Below are positions 38,001 to 50,000 of a stretch of 64,000 nucleotides of DNA, piece by piece. The notes under the pieces were generated by a model that saw nothing but the letters and a program-made list of their open reading frames with translations, was not told the DNA's origin and did not search any database. The stretch is from Heterocephalus glaber. Its lineage: Eukaryota > Chordata > Mammalia > Rodentia > Bathyergidae. The stretch is from positions 9,494,174 through 9,558,173 of the forward strand of contig NW_004624778.1 of NCBI RefSeq assembly GCF_000247695.1, in the 5' to 3' direction. The number at the start of each line of letters is the position of its first letter. Position 1 is the stretch's first letter. Made by a program: the position numbers and the translations under genes.

Positions 38001-41000
38001 ACGTCTTTCTCACATTTTGACCAAGTACCTATGTCAATTTTTAAAAGAATATAGTAAGAAAGAAAAGCAACCAGGTGTTGTTCACACCTGTAATCCCAGT
38101 ACTCTGGGAGGCTAAGGCAGAATTTCTGATCACAGGTTCAAGCCCAGTCTGGGCAACTTAGTGAGACTCTGTCTCAAAATAAAAATGGCTGGGGGCTCTA
38201 GCTCAGTACTGCAAAGGGGGGGGGGGCAGTGGGGGAAGAGAGAATAAATTAGTGATAAAAGAAAACAAATCTCATTTCATCCCCTTTCAACACCATCTTC
38301 CCAGTATCACAAGGTCTTGGCAGGAAGAATAAGGTCTCAGCCAGCGCTGTTGACACTCAAAAAACGCGCCCCATAAAGAACAGGTAAGAATAGCAGCCTC
38401 TAATTTCCATGTGAGATCAAAAGACTTGTCACAAGTCTGTTCACCAGGTGAACCACCTGTGGCAGTCTGGCCAAATTAACCTTAGTTCAGAATGCTGATG
38501 AGGAAGCCAATCAGGTACTAAATTATCCAGGCTATCAAAAAAAAAAAAAAGGCAATCATGGGGCATGCTCCTAGAGCTCAGTCTTACCTGGCCTGCTGTT
38601 GCAGGAGATTCAGGTCTGTGCACACAAGCTGGGTGGTGTCCCTCTGACTCAGGAGGACCTCTGACGAAATAACTGGCACAGGAGGCCTCATGGGGTGCAG
38701 AACAAGGGGAGGATGGGGAACCTCATGCTTCCGCAGGTTATTTAAAACTCTTTCTTTAGCTGAAAGAAAATTAAATCATACTTTCTCAGTAACAAGTACT
38801 AATATATAATAATGAATACAAGGGTCAGGGATGTGGCTCAGTGGCCACTGTACCTGCCTGGCAAGAGCAAGGTCCTGAGTTCAATCCCCAGTACTGAGGG
38901 AAAAAAATGAATACAAAGCCTTGGTACATTAATTTCACAAAAAATGCTGGAGATCTCCAGAATAAACCTCAGAGGCCTAAATGAACAGAATCACTAATTT
39001 TGATTCTTGTGAGTTTTAAGGAAATACTTACAGGCGTTACAATATTCTACTAGGAGCTCAGGCGTACATGGCACAATTCAATAGAACTATCCTCAAAAAG
39101 TTCACAGTCTAATAGTTGCTCAGCAGAAAAAGCTCATGATCTTAAATAACTGTTCTGCTCTTGACAGCCCTGCATGACATGCGAAGAAGTCTGGATTTGA
39201 TGTCAGTGAAGATGTATCAAAGAGAAGTTCTCAGCAAGGTGATAGGTATAATCTGGACAATGGATGGGTGAATGAGGTTTGTCCAGAGTAGCTCAGTTGA
39301 GTTTAATGCACCACCCAGAGAAACTTCATAAGAATAACAGAAAAAAGAATGAACATTCTGGAATAGAGCTGATGGAAAAATCTGAAATTGAATCAAGGTT
39401 TGAACAGGAGGGCTGGAAGTTTAAGCAATAAAATGAATGAAGACACAGGCATAAACTCTGTTAGCACCTATATTTATGCAGTTATACAGTCAGTCTTATT
39501 CATTCACTCAACAAATGATGTACAGAGCCAAAATAAGCAGTCCAGTACCATATAAAATAAAATAAAGGTGAATCTGTACCATGCAACTCTGTACTAGATC
39601 ACAGGGTCTCAGAATGACTCACCAAATTTAAATGTTTCATATTCCTGTACTTAATACAGACCTACATACACACTAGGTGTCTAATAAATTCCTATTTCCT
39701 CTCCCTCTCCTTACACACTACTTTAATACCAATAGTAGGTGGGAACTGAAGAACATGAAGAAAAATGCTGCTGCATGCCTAATTCTTTTCAATAGTAAGA
39801 TAAGAGAGGAAGGGAGAGGTCAAGGAAACTTCAAGACAGTCAAGTAAACAAGTACTTAAGGGACTACTATGAATTTCCGATTTCATTCCAGGTGCAACAT
39901 TCAATTTCCTATTCTTGTTGAGAAAAATCAAAGAAAATTTAATAGCCATGACTTTACTTGGCATAAGACCTGTACTGTTTGTACCCCAAACAGATGGAAG
40001 TAAACATTCCAAAAAGGTCAAGTACAGTCTTGTCCCTTATAGCTGGTGTTTTTCCACTAGAATCACTTCTCTGCACAGATGTGGCAAAGCTAGACATTCA
40101 TCCCTGGATAAGACTTGGGACTATGTTAAAGTTTCTTTCAAGCAACATTATAGGTCATGACTCTAAGGGAAAACTGGGGACTCTTTCAAACTCAGTATCT
40201 TAACATGAGAGAAAAATCAAGGAAAACATTTTAAATACAAAGTGAAAGAGAAAAAACAAAAGTGTATTTAATTATAATGATCACTCCAGACCACAAATGA
40301 CAAAAAAAAATTAGTTTAAGAAAAAGAACTTGGTGTCATAAGTGTGCTAGTGAAATTTTTTCTATAATCATAACCATGAGTTCAACCATCTGACACAATT
40401 ATCACTCAACCTGTTTTTACTTGAGAAAAAACTGAAACTTATTATTTAGAAATCTAGGCTCTAATTTTCTTTGGAATTGCAACCTGAATTGACAGCCAAA
40501 AATAGGGAGGACACTCAGTGATGAACGGCAACGTCTTTGGAGCCAGGCAGCTCTGCCACATTCAAGCATCGTGGCTCATATGGGCCAAGTGCCCAACCAT
40601 CTAACACTCTGGGTTCCTTCTCTGCTCGATGGGGATAACCTGCACTGGCTTACTGAGTTAACATACGATGCTAGGACGGTGGCCAGAACAAACTAAGGGC
40701 TTCATAAACTACTAAGAGAAAAAAGTCTTTTAGGGTAGTATTCAGAGTAATGTGAAAGCACTATAAATAGATTGGCATGAACAGAAGGCATTAAGAGTTA
40801 CCAACTAACAAGCTGTTTGGGGCACAGGTAGAATAAGAGGGTGTATGTGTCTTTTTCAGAATCACTTCGATGTTATATTACACTATTTATCATACTATTG
40901 TGGACAAGAATTGTAACTGCGATTTTATTACATGTCCTATATTTAAAAAACATACTCAGTAATTAGCTGGGCATGGTGGTGCATACCTGTAATCCTAGCA

Positions 41001-44000
41001 CTCTGGGAGGCTGAGACGGAAGATCATAAGTTCAAGTCCAGTGTGGGCAACTTAGTGACTTAGCTAGATGCTGTATTAGAATAAAACATTTTAAAAAGGA
41101 TTGGGGATATAGCTAAGTGTAAAGGTTCAATCCTCTGTGCCAACAAATAAATTTTCTATCACTTTTTGTTGTGAAGTGTTTCAGCAACTTTGTAGGTTGA
41201 ATGTTCTTTCATGGTCTTCTAAAAGAACTAACTGATAATTCTAGAAAAACGCAGTGAGAAACAGACAACTTGGAAACTTTAGGAATATGATCTGTTTACA
41301 TAGTAAGTGTTCCAGATACAGAGAAAAAAAAGTTTATAAAGGAAAATACAGACTTCTCAATGTTAAAACTGCAAACCCAAAATAATTAATATTTAAAGTT
41401 GTACTTAATACAGAGTTTTATAAGGAAACTGAAAGCCTTTTCAAAGCATCACACCAGAAATGAACTATGAGCATTCCAGTCTCCTTTTCAGATAGGAACA
41501 GTCCTATATCTCAGTTTGGGGCAATGAAGTGTAAATGAAAAGTCTGTGAGCTGCTTCTTGAAAAGAATTCTTTCAGGGAAAGACCCCTTCCTTCTGACTG
41601 GAATGTGAATGTGGAGGGGACAACTCACACTTCAGCAGCCACCTTGAACTAGAAGCAGATGCTACTGTGAAAACACCCAGGCAGCAAGACAGGAGGATCA
41701 GGCTCCTTAAAGTTCTACAGAGGTCGGGTCGGGGATGTAGCTCAGTGGCCCTGTGCCTGACTGGCAAGCCCAAGTTCCTGAGTTCAATCCCCAGTACCAC
41801 AAAAAAAAAGTTCTGCAGAGGTCATGAAGCTGCACCGCTGCTCTGAACTGCCTGTCTCCAAACTTCTTTTATGTGAGAGAAAATTAATCTCTGTCTTGTT
41901 TAACCCAGTACAGGTTTGGACTCTCACTCACAGCCTAACCTAGCCCTAAGTGAGACACAAGTTAACAACTTCTAAAAAGCCATTCTCACTGTAGGGACAA
42001 AGTGTGCAAGCCTTAACCCTCAATGGCTCTGTTTGACTGGTTGATTCATTCATTCATTCATTCATTCACTCAAAGGGGCACATGACTCACCCAACCATGG
42101 ATCAGTGAAGTCCAGCTGCGCTAACAAGCTGCAGGGTGTGGCATGGGACTCAAGCTTGGCCTGTGTCCAAAGACCAACAGTTTCCTGGAACTCATGATAT
42201 ATGCGCTCCATGTTCAAATACTCCATCCACAGATCCTGTAATGGAACCACAGTACTTGAACTGACAGACAAATCATACATTCACTTAGAATACTATGCAT
42301 GTAACTATAAAATAAACCAGTAAGTTTCACTATGAAGTGGCCCACTCCAAGTTCTCTCACATTAGGATGGCTGTATTTAAAATGGCCACTAACAAAAGTT
42401 GCAAAAATTTTTGACTGTGTACAATGACTAGAAAAAACACTAAGAAGCCTTACTATATGCATATTTATAAGCTGTATACATATACTATGGAGCTAATAAA
42501 TTATGTGCATATAAGACAAAGGCAAAAAATAGGATACTTTGAAGACAAAGATTAAATATATATATACATATATATACACATATATACATATATATTGAAA
42601 TATATTGAAAATAACCAAATCTGGATTAGATCAAGCTTCTAAATCCAAATACCAATTTACAGGAAATACAGGAGACAGAAAAACATGTTAAGCTACACCA
42701 CACAGATATAATCAGCAAAATCCTGCTGCTTTTTCTTTTTCTGTTTTTTTTTTTTTTCGGTACCGGGAATCAAACTTGGGTCCTTGTCCTTGCAAGGCAG
42801 GCTGCAGAACCACTGAACTAAATCCCTAGCCCCCTGCTGCTTTTTCAATAGCTTATCAAACAGACTCTGAAATAAATCCTAATTCTTCAGACAGGTATGT
42901 GGTTCTTAGTGACTTTATCCCATTCACATCTCTGGTTCCATCAACCCCTCTCAGCTGCTATGTCTCATACCTTTTTGCACATGCTGTGTCTTTACACATG
43001 CTAGTCTTCCTACCAGTTAATACACTCTCTGCCGCTTTCCATCCCATACCTTTCCTTTCAACCTGGCTAACTCCCATTTGTCCTTTAGGGCTCAACTCAC
43101 AGTTCACCACTCCTGCACAGTTTAAATCAGGGGCTGGTCCTCTATGTCCACCCAGCACCCAGAGCATTCCACTCCCAGTCTTGACCACAATATGTGATGA
43201 TTGTTTAGTCCCCTATTTAACAATAAAAGTGCCTTTGAGGGTATTGTATCAGATTTTGGCATTAGGCACCTGTCACTTAGAAGGCACTCAATAAAAGAAA
43301 GAAGGGAGAAGAGAAAGGAAGGGAACAAAGAAAACAGAAAAAAGTCACAGATTCCTACTAGAGATGAAATACTATGTACAATGTAAAAGTACACAGGTTT
43401 AAGGATCCAAACAAAAGTCTCTCAAATCCTAGAGGTTCTTAAATCCCATCCTGGTGTAAAGAAGGGGTCAATCCCCAATACAGTTAAGCCCCTAGATAAA
43501 AGCATCCAAGAGAGAGATGCTCCCCCAACCTGGCCACATTCCTTGTCCCCAAGCTGGCCATAGAAGTTTACAGAAAACTGAGATTAGAAGTCCAGGTCTG
43601 AAGAAGGGTCAGAGTCATGTTTGGGTGCTAGAGAGAAAACAGCTTACACACTCAGAGAGTAGAATCAAGTGGCTTCAGAAGGGAGACCTGAACTCAGACA
43701 CTGGCAAGGAAGCCTCTTCAAAGATACACATGAGCTCCTCCCTGCAACTGACTTCCTACATAATACATGGATCCTTACAAAGCTTTCATGCTTTCTATGG
43801 TAGAAATGATTGTGTAAAAGTACTTAGCTGCTGATAATTAAAATAAGAAAGGATACAGTCAGTAAAGGCTACGTTTTTCGTTTTTTGTTTTTTGTTTGGT
43901 ACCAGGGATCGAACTTGAGACTTTGCACTTGCGAAGCCAGGCGGTGGAACCACTGAGCTAAATCCCCAGGCCAACACTATGTTTTTTATGAGGTTGTAGA

Positions 44001-47000
44001 AAGCCTTAGAAGAGCTTTAGGCCTCTGGGTGAGGGCACAGTGGGACTGGAGATTCAAACGGGAACATCCCCCCAATACAATCATTTCTATACCTCTACAA
44101 AACGCACTGAAACAATGCTCAAAACAACAAGCTGTTTTACCATTACATTATGACTATGATCAGTTCAAACTGCACTCAGAAATGCTAAAAGTAAGATGCT
44201 GCCATAGATTCACCTGTTGATTCTGCATCACTTTGGCTAGCCTGTGAATATCATAATGCTTTGGTAAAGAAGGGATATAGGTATCTCCTTTTTGAAAACT
44301 TTCATCTTCTAGCCACAATATATATACGTTGAAGAGCCTAAAAGACAAAACAGTTACACAAAATATAAAAAGATATGCAGGCAAATCAAGTTTCTTGTAT
44401 TGCTAGGAAATGTAGCACCACTACGTAGCAGTAAAGAAAGCTTGTAATCCAGAAAATATGTCTAACAACTACCATCCCTCCCAACAGACTCACAGTCCAG
44501 CAGGAGAGACCTGTCACAGATCATTAAAATATGATGTGATAATTGCTAAAACAAAAGGTTTGATGAAGGAGCTCTGAAAGCTCCATTAATAAAAGGTTAA
44601 ATAATGTACACAGAAAAAATAACTGAAGGAGGTAACTACACCACACTCCTACAATCTGAATTTGGAGCTTTGCCTTCCAGAGCAATTTGGCCACAGTAAA
44701 TCTTAGTTCTCAGAAAGTATTGAAACCATTTTAAGTCTCTTTATTGGAAAAACTTGCCAGTTTTAAGGCCAATGGTCATTTACTGCCTTAAGGAATCATA
44801 AATAAAACTCTCTGTACATGTGTACCCTGTTTCCATTAAAAAGGAATAAAACATCAAAGCCAGTGCCTCCCAATAAAAAAATAGAAAGGAATAAAACAAG
44901 GGTAGGCTTACCAAAAATTCTCAATTTTCCAATAAAATCTTTTAAAAAAATATAATGATGTTTCCTTTCTTTATGTATTATTCTTACAAGGAACACAGTC
45001 CATTTACCTAAGATCACTGGTATTCTATGCCATTGCTTGCACTAAGAGAACTAGCTGGCACAAAAAAAAATTACTGGGTGGGAGACTAGAAGGTGGCATG
45101 GCATGGCTTCCACTCAATAAAGTGGAAAACTACCTGCTTCACCTCTAGGTCAGTGTATCTAGGAAGACAGATGTGGACAGGGTGGGAAGACGCTGGTATG
45201 TACATAGTTCTCTTTCCTACTCCTGACTCAGTGAGACAGATGGGCACTTTCTGAACATACCACAGAAGGGATTTAAGGGAGAAGGACTATCAAAGACCTT
45301 CTCGCCTGATCTAAAATGTTCAAAGAGAAAGCTTTCCACTCCTTAAGCCTGGTAAAAAAATAAGTTTTCCTTCAGCCATGAAAGCTAAGGGGAGGAATAA
45401 TTCTATAGCTTACAGTGGGCCCAAAGGGCCTGAGGTAAACCAAGTCTGAGGCCTCAGTATTACATGAAATGCTAGGTTTCCTTATCGAGCTATTTTATAA
45501 TCAGGCTTCATGATAAACAGTGATTCTTGTTAAGTCTTATTTATGACTAATTTTTGATTTATATTAAACTTAAAAATAAAAAGTGAAGAAATAGTTGGCA
45601 AAGAACCTACATTTGTCAGAGTTCTCAACCTTTTCGGTTCTGCAAATACTATGTCTGATTTGATAAGCAGTTTTGGGAGATGCCTAGATCCCATGGGGGC
45701 AGAGGGATTTGAACCATCGTTAAAAAGTCCTTCCCTAGAAATTTATTTCTTTTGCAGAGCTAGTCTAGCAGGCTCTGATAGATGCCTACTGTGACCAATT
45801 TGTTTGGGTTTATTTTTATTTTTACATAAAGAAATAAAACAAGCCCTCTGATTATCACTCAGACTGCAGCCACGGGACAGATGTACATCTAAATAAACAG
45901 GTGACGCATTAATGAGAAGCATTTCAAGGAGCAATCCTATATCAAACCCACAATCATTCTCAATCTTATAGGGGGGTAAGGGTAACACCTTGAGACTCTA
46001 TCACAGCTACATGCTCCAGCACAGTACCTGTGCTGCTGAAAACAGAAATGGCTCAGTAACCTCCTCACCTCACGAGTTGTGTGTGCAGCTCTGGTGAAGT
46101 CAGGTAACCAGGAGTGCAAGCCTGGCTCTCTGGCAGCCCTTCGCTGCCCTCTGCTGGAACACGGAGGGCCTTGCTAGCAGCGTGGTGGAAGTCGGCCACC
46201 TCAGTCAGACGCCTCTTTAGGTCTTTCAACAAACTGATGTGAACGGCACTTTGAAAAAATCTTCTTCCAATACAACCATCTATGGGTAACCTTAAAAAAC
46301 ATTAGCACAGATCTATAACTTTTCAACATAAGATGTTCTTTCTATGTGGCAAAAACCAGTCAACTGACAAGACAAGTTACAATGGCTGGGTAATACACTA
46401 TTAAATCTATTACTTCTACCTTTATTTTGAGGATGCAACAAGATGGTGTATACAACAACCCCCCATTTGTGGTTTCACTTTCTGTGGTTTCAATTACCCT
46501 CAGTCAACTGTGGTCCAAAAATATTACATGAAAAATCCCAGAAATAAATAACAAGTTTTAAATAACTTGTGTTACCATATATTGTTATAATCATTGTTGT
46601 ACTATATTATTACTTATTGTTGTTAATCTCTTATTATGCCTAATTTTTTTTTTTTTTTGCAGTGCTTTGGATTAAACCCAGGGCTTCGTGCATGCTAGGA
46701 AAATGCTCTATCACTGTACCACAACCCTAGTGATGCCTAATTTAAAATTAGGATTTATCATAGATATGTGCTTATACGAAAAACACAGTATATCTAGGAT
46801 TCAGTACTAGCCATGGCTTCAGGTACCCACTGGAGGTCTTAGAACATATGCCCCAGAAATAGGAGGGAATATTACATGAAAGAAGTTTTTAGAAGAATAA
46901 AATGCTACATAAATTCAAGGCATCATCACCATTTAGAGGAAGAAAACAGATTAAAAATGGTCTCTGCTCTTGAAAAATTTGCAGTCTGGTAGAAAATAGA

Positions 47001-50000
47001 AGTGACAAAGAATCAGCATCCTTATGTTTCTAAGGAGCGAGTGAAGGGAATAGAGGGGCTGGGAACTGAGATGCAAGGATCTACAATAGTAGACAGTTCC
47101 ATTTGGCCAGAGGACCTTCTTATCCAGTGGAACTGTTAGGCCCAAGCACAACACAAAGCGTGGCCTGGCTCATACCTGCACTACTCATCACAAGGTCCCC
47201 TCATATAAGCTGCATGGTAGCCACACATGCAACCTTAGTTTGGGGAAATTTCTTTCCTTTTGGACTTCCAGAGGTTCTTGTGCTAAAATTTGTCCAGTTC
47301 TAGAGTACTGTCCTCTCTATTTTGGGGATAGAAGATGGTAAAGAAAAGTTGCCACACTATACCCCATTAAAAAAAAGATTTAGTCCAATAAATGTTAAAG
47401 AAAAAGGGAGATTCTTAGTTAGAGGTCACAAAGAATGACTCTGACTCACACTCCAAAATGTGAGAACACATAGATTCAGCAGTGGGTTCACAGGAACATG
47501 TACCATACCCATACTGTGGTCCTGGGCGGTGAAGATACAAGAGGAAGAACTTCTGCCAAATGAGTGGCAGGAGTGGGTGATCTGAAGGAGTGACCAGAGC
47601 CTGGTGGGCCCAGCGGTAAATCAGTAGCCTCTGCAGGGATGGGACGATGGGGAGCTTCAGCTGGGCCTGGGCTTTCTGCAAGAGAGAAGAGGCTTTAGTA
47701 ATCACAAAATGAACACAACTGCAGTTTGCTCTATATGATCCAAATGAAATGCTAAACATTTTGTTTTCAACTCAGTAAGAAAAAAATGTCATATAAAATT
47801 CATTTCTACAACCCACTTACACTTCAACCACCTTGGCAGCAAGCCATGTAATGTAGCTTTCTGCTGTCAAGACATGTCACAGGCCCCAGAATCAAAATGG
47901 CTCTTAAGAGTCATCTAATCTAACCTCTTTCCATTTCTGAAGTTTCTTTGCATATAAAAAGCTATAAAGCAAGGTATTAGAATTATAACAAAAAAAAAAT
48001 CTGACCCAACTTTATCAATCTTTTGGAAATTTAGATTTTAAAAGGACCTCCCAGAATGAATTCCTTAAGAGGCTCTGAAATCCAAAAGCTAAGTCTCTAC
48101 CGTGAAATCTAAAATAGAAGCTCTTTTGATCTAAAGCCTTATTCCAGTCTTCTTCACACACCAGTGAGCCTAACAATCAATCAAGGTGTTTCTAAGAAGA
48201 AACTCCTAATTACAATCCAGATAAGAGACTTAGCATCTCAGTAGCTGGGGTCATCAATCTGATTTGTAATAATTTTCCAAGGGATTCTGATGCACTTGAG
48301 CCATGAGGGCAACTGTTGCAAAACAACAGTGATGCCTTCACTTGGGCAATGAACACATTCCTTGATTACTGGGCTATGACTCCAGTTGTTAAAAGAGCCT
48401 TGGGGTGCTTGCTTCAGCAGCACATTCACTAAAAGAAACTTGGGAAGTCAAGTGTGCACTTCAATTACATGAATATTTTAAGTACTGGTTTGGTGTCTGT
48501 GCTTTCCAAACACCCATAACAAAAGAAAATAGTTCACATGCTAAGGTGAAATCTCTCAGCACTAAAGTACAAGCCATCTCCTACCACTTGAATGCAGAAC
48601 TACTATTTGCACCTTCAGAGCTTGGTCAGGGGTAAAAGTAGAGTTCATCACCAGTTCCCCTTCAACAACTCTTCGGAGCTGGGAGTCTTCTTCAAAGATG
48701 GATTCCATGTTTAGCACGGTCCATGCAAACCAGACCTGCAATGACACCAGCAAAGGGGAGAAAAATGAGCCACTGATTCCAACTGATACAATATATCCTG
48801 ATCATTCACAAATTAAAATATTTTCTAGGGCTTGTGGTATAGGTCAGTGGTACAGTCCTTGCCTAGCATGCATGAGGCCCTGGGTTTGATCCCTGGCACC
48901 ACACACACACACACAAAAGCCCTTTTTTTTTTTCTGACTGATAGCAAATAGTTTCTAAAATTAATATATTTAATACCCATCTACATTCTCCTCATATTTA
49001 TAAAATTAGACAAAATGGATAACTGGAAAATGTTAAATTCTTTTGGAAAGGCTACTTTAGTACAAGGATATTCATTCACTCAACAGTATTTCCTCAGCAA
49101 GCTCTGTATATATAAGTAGAGGGCCAGACATGAGCTCTAACCTTAAGTTTTTCATCTATCAGACAAGAATGAAATATAAGGAACCAAAAATGTGAAGGGA
49201 GCCATGTTGAAAAGCTGAAATGGGGCACAGGGCTGTTATCAGATAAGGCCTGTGAAGAGATCAGTAGGAAAGATTTCTCTCAGAGAACCAGCGAGACAGA
49301 GGCACAGAGGAAGAGAAGCAGGGATGAGTTTAAGCAAAGTCAAGGAGTTGGTGTTAATTCGATCACAAAAAGGTATGAGGAAGGGCAGTAAGGAAGCCTA
49401 GTAGATGGTAGGATGTACTACTGATTTACATGATGAAACAGAGAAGTAATTTTACACACACAGGCTGAGAGCTAGTAACGATAAAAATAATGCTGTTGCT
49501 GCTAATGATGACAATAACAACAGCCAACACTTAGCGCTGACAATGTGGTGAGCACTGTTGTAAATACTTTCTATATAGGTGCAATCATATTCCCATTTGA
49601 CAGCAATATAAGCAAGCTGCCAAAAGCACAGAGCTAACAAATGCCAGAACCAAAATTAAAATCCAGGCCATTTGGCTTCCGAGCCTACTCTTAACCTAAG
49701 TCAGGACACTGACCTAACCTCAGTTAACTCCTCTGTAAAACAGGAACAGTGACAGCATCTTAACAGAAAAGCTGTTGTGCCGATTAAGTTAAAAAATGCA
49801 TTTATATGTAGCAAGTGCTAAATAAAGGTTATTGTTAGTAATTTATGTTATGTAGTAATTTATTAGTAAGGAAAACAACATTAAAGGTCATAAACATCAC
49901 AAATGGCCCTCTTAGTAGACTTTGTACCTGAGTGGGTGTGGCCAGGCCCTCCACAAAGGAAGGAGTGATGTTGCCTGCCACGATCCAGCTCACCAAAGAA

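Noticed and set aside
42899..43294. 131-codon plus-strand open frame
   Set aside because: It lies in the 3' end of an L2 LINE and has no conserved domain.
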